From Streptomyces iranensis (GTDB lineage Bacteria; Actinomycetota; Actinomycetes; Streptomycetales; Streptomycetaceae), in contig NZ_JAGGLR010000002.1 of NCBI RefSeq assembly GCF_017874715.1, positions 62,001-126,000 on the forward strand: a stretch of 64,000 nt of DNA, in the 5' to 3' direction. Made by a program: the position numbers and the translations under genes. The stretch's first letter is position 1, and each line of letters starts with the position of its first letter. The notes under the pieces were generated by a model. That model saw only the letters and a list, made by a program, of their open reading frames with translations, did not search any database and was not told the DNA's origin. Below are positions 33,377-43,649 of this stretch, in pieces.

Positions 33377-34593
33377 TCGCCCGCCTCCCACGGAATCCTC
33401 GCGGTCAGGCGGAAGGTCCCGTCCGGGCGCCGTTCGGTGGCCAGGGTGCCGTCCACCTCGGCCAGGCGCTCGCGCAGCCCCGGCAGGCCGCTGCCGGTGC
33501 CCGGTCGGGGGTCCGCGTCCACCCCGTCGTTCTCCATCAGCAGTGCCACCGAGCCCGCGACCGTGGCGCGCACCGACACCTCGCAGCGGGACGCGCCCTG
33601 TGCGTGGCGGAGCACATTCGTCGTCCCCTCGCGGACCACCCAGCCGAGCGCCGTCTGCGTCTGCTCGGGCAGCCGCGCCGCCGGGCCGTTCTCGATCCGG
33701 CAGTCGATCCCGGCCGCCTCCAGCACGGACCGGGCCCCGGCCAGTTCGGCGTGCAGATCGGCGGTGCGGTAGCCGCGTACCACCGCGCGGATCTCCCGCT
33801 GTGACTCCTGCGCGATCCGCTGCACCTCCTCCATCTGGGCCACCGCTTCCTCCCGGCCCCGCCGGGCCAGCTCCACCGCGAGCTCGCTCTTCAGCGCCAC
33901 CACCGCGAGGTTGCGGCCCAGCACATCGTGCAGATCGCGGCCGAAGCGCAGCCGCTCCTCCGCCACGGCGAGGCGGGCCTGCGTCACCCGCGCCCTGGCC
34001 AGCTCCTCGATCAGCCGCACGCTCCACCCCGAGACCCGTAGCGCGGTGGCCATGAACGGAACGATGAGCAACGTGGCGCCGATCACGAGGGCCAGCGGCT
34101 CGCCCGACAGCCCGCTTGCCACCGCCGCGCCGAGCGCCGCCACCGGCACCGCCCCGACCACCATCGCCCCGGCGCGACGCGGCAGCGCCAGCATCGGCGG
34201 ACCGGCGTAGTACATCAGCAGCCAGACCAGATACGACGCCAGGTTCCCGTCATGGATGCGTCCGGCGGCCAGCAGCGCACACCCCAGGGCGGCCATGACC
34301 ACGGTGACGGCGACGTACAGCGCGACCAGCCAGACCGGGCGCGGTCCGGCGCCGAGGTAGTGGAGCAGGGCGGCCCGGGAGAGCCGCCCCTGGACGGCGA
34401 CGTGCACCGTGCCCACGCCCGCCACCAGGGCCGACCCGAGCGGACCGGCTTCCGTCGTCGCGATCCAGAACACCCACAGCGCCGCCTCGGTGGCGGCGAG
34501 GAAGACGACGGTGGCGAGGGTGTAGCGGCGGTAGCGCTCGGGGCCGTCCGGGCCCCCGAACCGCTCCACCCAGTCATCCACGCTCATGCTCAT
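33373..34593 (-). CDS. Sensor histidine kinase, HisKA_3 type (DesK-like)
   Basis: A 406-residue kinase with about six membrane segments in the first 190 residues and no large outside domain, so it probably senses the membrane itself or a partner. The dimerisation block holds the phosphorylated histidine in GRDLHDVLGRNLAVVALKSE, and the ATPase domain has N-box REGTTNVLRHAQ and G-box GTGSGLPGLRERLAE. ATG 34593 is preferred over 34587 because GGAG lies five bases before it. It follows the ABC permease by 25 bases. Confidence 0.88.
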   Translation of the reverse strand: MSMSVDDWVERFGGPDGPERYRRYTLATVVFLAATEAALWVFWIATTEAGPLGSALVAGVGTVHVAVQGRLSRAALLHYLGAGPRPVWLVALYVAVTVVMAALGCALLAAGRIHDGNLASYLVWLLMYYAGPPMLALPRRAGAMVVGAVPVAALGAAVASGLSGEPLALVIGATLLIVPFMATALRVSGWSVRLIEELARARVTQARLAVAEERLRFGRDLHDVLGRNLAVVALKSELAVELARRGREEAVAQMEEVQRIAQESQREIRAVVRGYRTADLHAELAGARSVLEAAGIDCRIENGPAARLPEQTQTALGWVVREGTTNVLRHAQGASRCEVSVRATVAGSVALLMENDGVDADPRPGTGSGLPGLRERLAEVDGTLATERRPDGTFRLTARIPWEAGE

Positions 34594-34618
34594 CGTCTCC
34601 ACTTCGGCTCCGCCGTCC

Positions 34619-35434
34619 TCAACCTCGCGGTCCCCAGCGGAACCACCGGCGTACACCGAACACTGCCAGGCCCGTCCAGGCCAGCGCGAGGAGCGCCGCC
34701 CGGAGCTGGTCCACACCGTCCAGGCCGCCCGTCCAGCCGCCCCTCAGCAGGTCCATCACCGGCGAGAACGGCAGCCAGGCGGCGATGTCGGCCAGCATGT
34801 CCGGCATCACCTCACGCGGCGCGTAGACCCCGGAGGCGGTCATGGTCACCAGCAGGAAGGGCAGGAACGTCAGCTGTGCGCTCTCCGCGGTCCGGGTGAA
34901 CGCCGCCGTCAGCGCTCCCGCGGCCACCAGCATCGCCACGCCGACGAGCAGGCCGAACACCGCCAGGTGCGGGGCGGCGGGCGCGTCCGCGTCCAGGAAC
35001 ACGGTCATCCCGATCGCCAGCAGCAGGGACTGCACGAGCGCCAGCAGGAACGCCGGGAGGGCGTTGCCGACGAGGATCTCCCAGTCGCGCACCTCACCGC
35101 TGCGCAGCCGCTTCAGTACGAGGGTCTCGCGGCGCAGCACATACACGCCGACCAGGTTCGTGTAGACGGAGAAGAACAGCGCCATCGCCAGCGCGGCGGG
35201 CAGCATGACGGTGGCCACGGACAGGCCGGTGCCGCCCAGGTCCAGCTGGTTGACCACACCGCGCATCGCGAAGGCCATGATGCTCGGCAGGACCACCGCG
35301 GTGACCAGGGCCGCCTTGCTGCGTACCAGCAGCGTCAGCTCGGCGCGGCCGAGGGCGGCCAGGCGGTCCATGGCGGTGACCCGGGTGGGCGTGGCCGCGT
35401 GCGTGCGTCCCGTACGGGCTGCTGACGTCGTCAT
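34619..35434 (-). CDS. ABC-2 type transporter permease
   Basis: A 271-residue protein with about six membrane segments and the ABC-2 pattern FLPFLLVTMTASGVYAPREV near residue 190. The start overlaps the ATPase stop by four bases. Together with the ATPase it should form an exporter, probably of a lipophilic or antimicrobial compound, under control of the kinase and regulator in the same operon. Confidence 0.87.
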   Translation of the reverse strand: MTTSAARTGRTHAATPTRVTAMDRLAALGRAELTLLVRSKAALVTAVVLPSIMAFAMRGVVNQLDLGGTGLSVATVMLPAALAMALFFSVYTNLVGVYVLRRETLVLKRLRSGEVRDWEILVGNALPAFLLALVQSLLLAIGMTVFLDADAPAAPHLAVFGLLVGVAMLVAAGALTAAFTRTAESAQLTFLPFLLVTMTASGVYAPREVMPDMLADIAAWLPFSPVMDLLRGGWTGGLDGVDQLRAALLALAWTGLAVFGVRRWFRWGPRG

Positions 35435-36357
35435 CGTGCCCCCTCGCTCTCCAGGCCCTTCGCGATCTCCATGAACGCCTCCTCCAGCGTGGCCGACCGC
35501 GCGTCGAACCCGCGCAGCGCCACGTCCTTGTCCCGGGCCCACAGCAGCAGCTCCGTCGCCGTGCGCTGGAGATCGGCGGTCTCCAGCTTGACCGTCCGCC
35601 CGGTGTTCTCCTGCTTGGTCACCCCCAGCGGTGCCAGCGGTGGCAGATCGCCGAGGAAGTAGTCCGTGGGCAGCTCGAAGCTCATCCGCGAGGGCCGTTC
35701 GGAGACCACGTCGGCAACCCGTCCCGAGGTGGCGATCCGCCCGGCGTGCATGATCGCCAGCCGGTCGGCCAGCTGCTCCGCCTCCTCCAGGTAGTGGGTG
35801 GTGAGCAGCACCGTCGTGCCCTGCTCCTTGAGCTCCCGGATCAGCTCCCAGGTCTCGTGGCGGGACTGCGCGTCCAGGCCGGTCGTGGGCTCGTCCAGGA
35901 ACAGCACCTCCGGCCGCCCCAGCAGGGCCAGGGCGAGATCGAGACGGCGGCGCTCGCCACCCGAGAGCTGCTTGACCCGCACCGCCCGCCGCTGGGTCAG
36001 CCGGGTCAGCTCCAGGGCCTCGGCCACGGGGCGGGCGCCGCTGGTGCACCCCGCCCACATGCGCGCGGTCTCGGTGACCGTGAGCTCGGTCGGGAAGCCG
36101 CCCTCCTGGAGCATCACCCCGATACGGGGACGGACGGCGGCGCGGTCGCGGTACGGGTCGCCGCCGAGCACCCGCACGGTCCCGGAGGTGGGGGTGGCCT
36201 GCCCCTCCAGGACCTCGAGGGTGGAGGTCTTACCGGCCCCGTTGGTCCCCAGGAGCGCGAAGAGCTCGCCACGGGCGACCGTGAGATCGACGCCGCGCAC
36301 GGCCTCGAATCCCTGGTAGTGCCGCCGCAAGTCGGCGGTTTCGATAACGGTGTCCAT
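35431..36357 (-). CDS. ABC transporter ATP-binding protein (drug/lipid export type)
   Basis: A 308-residue ATPase of the DRA/CcmA-like export class: Walker A GTNGAGKTST, Q-loop GVMLQEGGFP, signature VKQLSGGERRRLDLALAL and Walker B LFLDEPTTGLD, then a C-terminal extension typical of such exporters. It is the first gene of a four-gene operon (ATPase, permease, kinase, regulator). A near-perfect palindrome lies 47 to 84 bases before the ATG. Confidence 0.9.
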   Translation of the reverse strand: MDTVIETADLRRHYQGFEAVRGVDLTVARGELFALLGTNGAGKTSTLEVLEGQATPTSGTVRVLGGDPYRDRAAVRPRIGVMLQEGGFPTELTVTETARMWAGCTSGARPVAEALELTRLTQRRAVRVKQLSGGERRRLDLALALLGRPEVLFLDEPTTGLDAQSRHETWELIRELKEQGTTVLLTTHYLEEAEQLADRLAIMHAGRIATSGRVADVVSERPSRMSFELPTDYFLGDLPPLAPLGVTKQENTGRTVKLETADLQRTATELLLWARDKDVALRGFDARSATLEEAFMEIAKGLESEGAR

Positions 36358-36403
36358 GCCTTCCAGGTTTCCGGCACGGCGGGGCCGGGAGGAGTGCGGC
36401 ATG

Positions 36404-36441
36404 TCATGAGTCCGCATGACAGATGTCATACGGACTCATGA
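36404..36441. promoter_or_regulatory. Near-perfect 38-bp palindrome upstream of the ABC/two-component operon
   Basis: The left arm CATGAGTCCGCATGACA (36405-36421) pairs with TGTCATACGGACTCATG (36424-36440), with one mismatch, around a GA centre; one more T-A pair flanks it. The inner part, ATGACA-GA-TGTCAT, is perfect and resembles NarL-family regulator sites such as those of DesR (TCATGAC/GTCATGA type). It is the best candidate operator for the operon's own response regulator. Confidence 0.7.
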
Positions 36442-36471
36442 GATGGCGTCAGGCGGGCTCATGGCATGGCG

Positions 36472-38825
<2,354 letters not shown>

Positions 38826-38890
38826 CGGCCGGGCGCCCGGGGCAGGCGGGGCGTGATACTTTCAGGGCCGCCGTGCGCTGCCGCGAACCG

Positions 38891-38932
38891 AGGAGGTGAG
38901 ACCGATCAACGCTGTGACAGATCGGGCCTCCT
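38891..38932 (+). promoter_or_regulatory. Stem-loop covering the ribosome site of a short leader frame
   Basis: AGGAGG (38891-38896) pairs with CCTCCT (38927-38932) and CCGATC (38902-38907) with GATCGG (38920-38925), giving a two-step stem with a 12-base loop. The start of the leader frame at 38896 lies in it, so initiation would be masked. Confidence 0.55.
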
Positions 38933-39006
38933 TCTCCCGCATGGCCTGGGGAGTGCCCGTAAAAGGCATCCCGAAAGGCTTGCTACGCAATGCGCTTCAG
39001 CTCTGA
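38896..39006 (+). CDS. Possible 36-residue leader peptide overlapping the hydrolase start
   Basis: GTG at 38896 sits right behind GAGGAG and opens a 36-residue frame ending at 39006, 17 bases into the hydrolase gene. The peptide is basic (VRPINAVTDRASFSRMAWG, then VPVKGIPKGLLRNALQL). It does not match a family I know. Its ribosome site is in a stem-loop. Ribosomes leaving it would finish at the hydrolase start, suggesting translational coupling. Whether it is made is untested. Confidence 0.35.
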   Translation: MRPINAVTDRASFSRMAWGVPVKGIPKGLLRNALQL

Positions 39007-39721
39007 AACGTCGTCCGACGGTGTCCGCGAACAGCTCTTCACCCTCGGTGAGATACCCGGCGTGCTGTGGACGCCGGAAGGCGCCGCCGGTGCCCGGCCC
39101 CTGATCCTGCTGGGGCACGGCGGCGGCCAGCACAAGAAGGCCCCGGACATCCTCGCTCATGCACACCGCCTTGTGGCCGAGTGCGGTTTCGCGGCGGTGG
39201 CGGTCGATGTGCCCGGACACGGCGACCGGCCACCGCACGAGGAGTACGACCGGATCGCCACCGAGAACCAGGCACGTGTGGCGGCCGGAGCGGAACTGGC
39301 CCCGCTCATCGCCGAGTTCCAGGCGCTCGTGGCCCGCCGGACCGTCCCGGAATGGCAGGCGGTCCTGGACGCGGTGCGGCAACTCGATCACGTCGGCACC
39401 GGTCCGGTGGGCTACTGGGGGGTCTCGCTGGGCTGCGGCCTCGGCGTTCCGTTCGTCGCCGCCGAACCCCGGGTCCGCGCGGCGGTGCTGGGCCTGGGCG
39501 GGGCCTTGGCCTCGGCCGGGGCCGCCGCGCGGATCACCGTCCCGGTGGAGTTCCTGGTGCAGTGGGACGACGAGCGGGTGCCGCGTGACCAGAGCCTGGC
39601 GCTGTTCGACGCCTTGGCCTCGGCCGAGAAGACACTGCACGCCAACCCCGGCGCACACGCGGAGATCCCGGCCTTCGAGCTGGACAGCACGCTGAGGTTC
39701 TTCGCCCGCCATCTCGCCTGA
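38990..39721 (+). CDS. Alpha/beta hydrolase (dienelactone-hydrolase-like)
   Basis: A 243-residue cytoplasmic hydrolase: ARPLILLGHGGGQHKKAPD (oxyanion loop), VDVPGHGDRP, YWGVSLGCGLGVPFV with the serine nucleophile, WDDERVPRDQSLALFDAL with the aspartate, and HAEIPAF with the likely histidine. Small esterase or lactonase; substrate unknown. It has a poor ribosome site of its own (AAAGGC about 15 bases upstream), which fits coupling to the leader frame before it. Confidence 0.82.
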   Translation: MRFSSETSSDGVREQLFTLGEIPGVLWTPEGAAGARPLILLGHGGGQHKKAPDILAHAHRLVAECGFAAVAVDVPGHGDRPPHEEYDRIATENQARVAAGAELAPLIAEFQALVARRTVPEWQAVLDAVRQLDHVGTGPVGYWGVSLGCGLGVPFVAAEPRVRAAVLGLGGALASAGAAARITVPVEFLVQWDDERVPRDQSLALFDALASAEKTLHANPGAHAEIPAFELDSTLRFFARHLA

Positions 39722-39726
39722 GACCT

Positions 39727-39748
39727 CCGGCCCCCTGGCGAGGGCCGG
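39727..39748. terminator. Short hairpin between convergent hydrolase and GS-like genes
   Basis: CCGGCCC (39727-39733) pairs with GGGCCGG (39742-39748) around an eight-base loop in the 29-base gap between two convergent genes. Confidence 0.55.
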
Positions 39749-39750
39749 CC

Positions 39751-41106
39751 TCAGATGAGCCGCGCGTACTCGCGGAACTCCCAGTCGGTGACGTACCGCT
39801 GGAACCTGGCGAGTTCGTCCCGCTTGAAGGTGAGGAAGGCGTCGACGAAGGGTTTGCCGAGGGCGTCGGTGAGCTGGTCGTCGCCTTCCAGGGCGTCGAG
39901 GGCCTGGCCGAGGTCGGTCGGCAGCAGGGTGGCGGTGCCCCTGTCGCGGCCCTCGCCGGTCATCGGCGGCGGGGGCTCCTCGGCGGCGGCGATGCCCAGA
40001 TGGGCGGCGGCGAGCAGACCGGCGATGGCGAGATGGGGGTTGGCGGTGGCGTCGCCGAGGCGCGCCTCCAGGCGGGCGGCGCCACCGCGCTCGGGCGGGA
40101 CGCGCACCAGGGCGTTGCGGTTGTCCAGGCCCCAGTTGACCAGCCAGGGGGCCGCGGTGTCCGGGCCGAAGCGCTTGTACGAGTTGACGGTGGGGTTGAG
40201 CAGCGCGGAGAGCGCGGGGGCGTGGGCGAGCACTCCCGCCAGGGCGTGGCGCGCCGAGGCGGACAGCCCGTACGGCTCCCGGGGCGCGTCGAAGACGTTG
40301 CGCCCGTCCGCGTCCACGAGGGACAGATGGACATGGAACCCCGAGCCGCCTCCGTCGTTGAACGGCTTGGCCATGAACGTGGCCAACCGGCCCTCCGCAT
40401 GGGCGAGTTCCTTGATCGCCGCCTTGAAGCGAAAGGCCCGGTCCGCGGCGTCCAGCGCCTCCGAGTGGCTGAGGTTGATCTCGAACTGGCCGCTGTCGAA
40501 CTCCCGGTTGCCGCCGCTGACGTCGAGCCCGAGCGCGTGCAACGCCCGGAGGGTGCGCAGGAGGTGCCGGTCCGGGTCGCCCCTGCGGCCGGTCGTGTAG
40601 ACATGGCCGGGGGCGGGGGCGTAGCGCCGCCAGCCGACGGGCGAGTCCGGGTCCGGGTCGAGCAGGACGTACTCCAGCTCCGGGCCCACGACCGCGGTCA
40701 GATTCGCGTCGAGCAGCCGGCCGATGACCTGACGCAGCAGGTCCCGTGGCGATTCGGGCACGGGCAGTCCGGTGGCCGGGTCCCGGATGTCGCCGATGCA
40801 CCAGGCCACGCCCGGCTCCCACGGCAGGGCGACGAGCGTGGTCAGGTCGGGGCGGACGAGGAAGTCCGGCATACCGGCCTCGAGGCCGCCGGGGATGTAC
40901 GAGTGATCGCCCAGCGCCGCGGTGTGGTACACGGCCCGGCTGAAGGCGAGGCCGTGGCCGACCGCGTGGGGCAGATGGTGCAGCAGGATGTCCCGGCCGC
41001 GGTCGGAGCCCATCATGTCGGGATAGGCGACGCGTACGACGTCGATGCCCTCGGCCGCGAGCGCCTCGGTCCTCCGGTGGACCCGGTCGGCTGTCTCGGC
41101 GCTCAA
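39751..41106 (-). CDS. Glutamine-synthetase-family enzyme (gamma-glutamyl-amine type)
   Basis: A 451-residue GS-fold protein that should join glutamate to an amine using ATP. GPELEYVLLDPDPD and the metal/ATP loop GGGSGFHVHLSLVD, then LNPTVNSYKRFGP and RLEARLGDATANPHL, are intact. It is not the nitrogen-assimilation enzyme; it resembles Streptomyces GlnA-like gamma-glutamylpolyamine synthetases. Start is TTG, chosen because GGGAG lies eight bases upstream and no ATG or GTG is in frame near. A sequence like the MarR operator lies about 85-100 bases upstream, linking it to the hpa genes; tyramine or another aromatic amine is a possible substrate (inference). Confidence 0.82.
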   Translation of the reverse strand: MSAETADRVHRRTEALAAEGIDVVRVAYPDMMGSDRGRDILLHHLPHAVGHGLAFSRAVYHTAALGDHSYIPGGLEAGMPDFLVRPDLTTLVALPWEPGVAWCIGDIRDPATGLPVPESPRDLLRQVIGRLLDANLTAVVGPELEYVLLDPDPDSPVGWRRYAPAPGHVYTTGRRGDPDRHLLRTLRALHALGLDVSGGNREFDSGQFEINLSHSEALDAADRAFRFKAAIKELAHAEGRLATFMAKPFNDGGGSGFHVHLSLVDADGRNVFDAPREPYGLSASARHALAGVLAHAPALSALLNPTVNSYKRFGPDTAAPWLVNWGLDNRNALVRVPPERGGAARLEARLGDATANPHLAIAGLLAAAHLGIAAAEEPPPPMTGEGRDRGTATLLPTDLGQALDALEGDDQLTDALGKPFVDAFLTFKRDELARFQRYVTDWEFREYARLI

Positions 41107-41188
41107 TGGTCGCTCCCTGGAAGTGGGCCGGACGGTGTGTTCCGTTCCGGCCCCGTGCGCTGTCCTGGCCCCCGAGGGCGCCGGAATT

Positions 41189-41204
41189 ATTTGATGCCAA
41201 ACGA
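41189..41204. promoter_or_regulatory. Putative MarR operator upstream of the GS-like gene
   Basis: ATTTGATGCCAAACGA shares most positions with the perfect palindrome before hpaE (14 of 18 in the longer alignment) and 12 of 16 with the site before the MarR gene. It is in the divergent gap between the GS-like and MarR genes, about 83 bases from the TTG start. The remaining part of the 325-base gap holds nothing else I could identify. Confidence 0.55.
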
Positions 41205-41371
41205 GAGGCCCACACGATACGAGGCGACCGGGCCGTCCACAAGGGCTGCCGCGATACGGCCCGTGCGCGGCCGCCCGCAGGCCGGGACGCGGCCGGCACC
41301 CGGCCCCGGACGCGGCCGCCACTCAGCTCCAGGCGCCGCCGTCGCCCGGCACCCGGCGCGCCCGGGGCTAC

Positions 41372-41387
41372 ATTTGAGCGCGAACGA
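41372..41387. promoter_or_regulatory. Putative MarR operator upstream of the MarR gene
   Basis: ATTTGAGCGCGAACGA is 12/16 identical to the site at 41189 and is itself an imperfect palindrome (ATTTG/CGAAT). It lies 45-60 bases before the MarR start and overlaps a TACATT -10-like box, fitting autorepression. Confidence 0.5.
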
Positions 41388-41431
41388 ATCACCCGGCGGC
41401 CCAGGCCGCCCGAAGCCGAGGAGGATCCACC

Positions 41432-42007
41432 GTGGCCGGGCGCCGCCGATCCATCGCCGAGACCGAACAGGCCGTCCAGGAACGACTGGGCGGCTTCGAG
41501 TTGCAGCGTGAACAGATGGCCGCCGTCGCCAATATCCACCGTGCCGCCGCGGCCGTCCGCCAGCACCTGGAGAACTCCGCGCTGCGCCCGCACGATCTGA
41601 CCTGGACCGGCTTCGTGGTGCTGTGGGTGCTGTGGATCTGGGGCGAGGCCGAGACCTGGTCGGTCGCGGAAGAGGCGGGCATCTCCAAGGGGACGCTGAC
41701 CGGGATCGCGCGCACCCTGGAGTCGCGTCACCTCGTGGCCCGCGCGTCCCACCCGGAGGACGGGCGGCGCGTACTGCTCTCGCTCACGCCCGAGGGCGAG
41801 GAGCTCATGGAGCGCCTCTTCCCCGCGTTCAACGCCGAAGAGGCGTTCGTCGCCACGCCGCTGAGCGCCGAGGAGTGCCTGCGGCTCGCCAACGGGCTGC
41901 GCGCGATCGTGGCGCAACTGGAGGAGCACGGCGAGGAGCGCCGACGGCAGCTGCTCGGCGGAAGGGATCTCGCCCCGCGACGTTCGGGCCGCCGCTCCCG
42001 CCAGTGA
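41432..42007 (+). CDS. MarR-family regulator of the aromatic catabolism genes
   Basis: A 191-residue winged-helix regulator: ETWSVAEEAGISKGTLTGIA is the recognition region and SHPEDGRRVLLSLTPEGEEL the wing. The GTG follows GAGGAGG at good spacing. The C-terminus is a long, basic, probably flexible tail (RRSGRRSRQ). It sits between the GS-like gene and hpaE, and three related operator candidates surround it. MarR proteins of this type typically release DNA on binding an aromatic acid; the HpaR regulator of homoprotocatechuate genes is a fair parallel. Confidence 0.84.
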   Translation: MAGRRRSIAETEQAVQERLGGFELQREQMAAVANIHRAAAAVRQHLENSALRPHDLTWTGFVVLWVLWIWGEAETWSVAEEAGISKGTLTGIARTLESRHLVARASHPEDGRRVLLSLTPEGEELMERLFPAFNAEEAFVATPLSAEECLRLANGLRAIVAQLEEHGEERRRQLLGGRDLAPRRSGRRSRQ

Positions 42008-42076
42008 CCACACCCCGGACACCTCCCCAGGAGCGGCTGTCCAGGCCCCCCAGCCCCCCCGGCCGCCGAGGCGACC

Positions 42077-42121
42077 TTGACCCGGCTCCGCGGCACCCTT
42101 AGCTTGTTTGGGGCCAAACAA
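42077..42121 (+). promoter_or_regulatory. hpa operon promoter with overlapping palindromic operator
   Basis: A -35 TTGACC (42077-42082) and -10 TAGCTT (42100-42105) are 17 bases apart. A perfect palindrome TTGTTTGG-GG-CCAAACAA (42104-42121) overlaps the -10 end and the transcription start, the expected place for a repressor to act. hpaE starts at 42138 behind GGAGGA. Confidence 0.75.
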
Positions 42122-42137
42122 AATGGAGGACCGGGAC

Positions 42138-43649
42138 ATGCCCCAACGGCCGGACACAGCTGTGAGCGAGGCACGGATCGCCGGTGTCGCCGTCGACACC
42201 CGGCACTGGATCGGCGGCCGGCGCGTGGCGTCCGCCCACACCTTCCCCGACCTCTCGCCGATCGACGGCAGCATCCTCGCCCGCATCGCCCGCGGTGGCG
42301 CCGACGAGGCCGAGGCCGCCGTGGCCGCCGCGAAGGCCGCCTTCCCCGGCTGGGCCGCCACTCCCCCGGCCGAGCGCGCCCGCGTCCTCCACGCCATCGC
42401 CGACGGTGTGGAGGAGCGCCTCGAGGAGCTGGCGATCGTCGAGACCACCGACAACGGCGCGCTTCTGCGCTCGCACCGCCGGGGTGTCATACAGCGCGCC
42501 GCCCACAACTTCCGCTTCTTCGCGGACTGGCTGCTCACCCTGGGCCACGAGGACTTCACGACGCCCACCGGCGGCCCCGCCGGCCCCGGCCACACCAATC
42601 ACATCAGCTGGGACCCCGCGGGCCCCTGTGTGCTGATCACGCCGTGGAACGCTCCGCTGATGCTGGCCACCTGGAAGGTCGCCCCGGCCCTGGCCGCCGG
42701 GAACTCGGTGGTCCTCAAGCCCGCGGAGTGGTCCCCGCTGACCGCCTCGCTGCTCGCGGACATCGCCGCCGGGGCGGGGCTGCCGCCGGGTGTCCTCAAC
42801 GTGGTCCAGGGCTACGGCTCCGAGATCGGCGACGACCTCACCTCGCACCCGGACGTCCGCCGGATCAGTTTCACCGGCTCGGTGCCGACCGCCCGGCGCA
42901 TCGCCGCCTCGGCCGCTCGGAACCTGACCCCGCTCAGTCTCGAACTCGGCGGCAAGTCCCCGCTGTTGGTCTTCGCGGACGCGGATCCGGAGCTGGCCGT
43001 CGAGCTGGCCGTGGAGCAGTTCGACAACGCCGGGCAGGTGTGTCTGGCCGCCACCCGCCTCCTCGTCGAGGAGTCCATCGCGGACGAGTTCACCGACCGC
43101 TTCACGCGGAAGGCAGCCCGGCTGACGCAGGGCGATCCGCGCGAGGAGGCCACCGACATCGGGCCCACCATCCACCCCCGCCAGATCGAGAGGGTCGACG
43201 GTTTCGTACGGCGGGCGATCGCGGCCGGGGCCCGTGTGGTCTTCGGCGGCGGCTCCCACACCCGGCTCGGCGGTCTGTACTACCGGCCCACGCTCCTCAC
43301 CGACGTCGCCCAGGACTCGGAGATCGTGCAGGAGGAGGTCTTCGGCCCGGTGCTGACGCTGCAGACCTTCGCGGACGAGGCGGAGGCGATCCATCTCGCC
43401 AACGACACCCGCTACGGGCTGGCCGCCACCGTGGCCACCGGCGACCACCGGCGTGCCGAACGCGTCACCGCCCGGCTGGTGGCGGGCACGGTCTGGGTCA
43501 ACTGCTTCTTCGTACGCGATCTGCGGGCGCCCTTCGGCGGCTCCCGGCTCTCCGGCGTCGGCCGCGAGGGCGGCACCTGGAGCTTCGACTTCTACTGCGA
43601 TCTGAAGAACCGCGTGACCGCCAGAGAGGGATTCAGCGACCATGGGTGA
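42138..43649 (+). CDS. hpaE: 5-Carboxymethyl-2-hydroxymuconate-semialdehyde dehydrogenase
   Basis: A 503-residue NAD-dependent aldehyde dehydrogenase. Catalytic features are present: ITPWNAPLMLATWKVAPALA, KPAEWSPLTASLL (NAD site), SLELGGKSPLLVFADAD with the general base Glu, and FDNAGQVCLAATRLLVEE with the nucleophile Cys. The HpaE assignment rests on fit with hpaD and hpaG directly after it, and overall resemblance; close relatives act on other semialdehydes. Its product is the diacid of the homoprotocatechuate pathway. It overlaps hpaD by eight bases. Confidence 0.82.
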   Translation: MPQRPDTAVSEARIAGVAVDTRHWIGGRRVASAHTFPDLSPIDGSILARIARGGADEAEAAVAAAKAAFPGWAATPPAERARVLHAIADGVEERLEELAIVETTDNGALLRSHRRGVIQRAAHNFRFFADWLLTLGHEDFTTPTGGPAGPGHTNHISWDPAGPCVLITPWNAPLMLATWKVAPALAAGNSVVLKPAEWSPLTASLLADIAAGAGLPPGVLNVVQGYGSEIGDDLTSHPDVRRISFTGSVPTARRIAASAARNLTPLSLELGGKSPLLVFADADPELAVELAVEQFDNAGQVCLAATRLLVEESIADEFTDRFTRKAARLTQGDPREEATDIGPTIHPRQIERVDGFVRRAIAAGARVVFGGGSHTRLGGLYYRPTLLTDVAQDSEIVQEEVFGPVLTLQTFADEAEAIHLANDTRYGLAATVATGDHRRAERVTARLVAGTVWVNCFFVRDLRAPFGGSRLSGVGREGGTWSFDFYCDLKNRVTAREGFSDHG

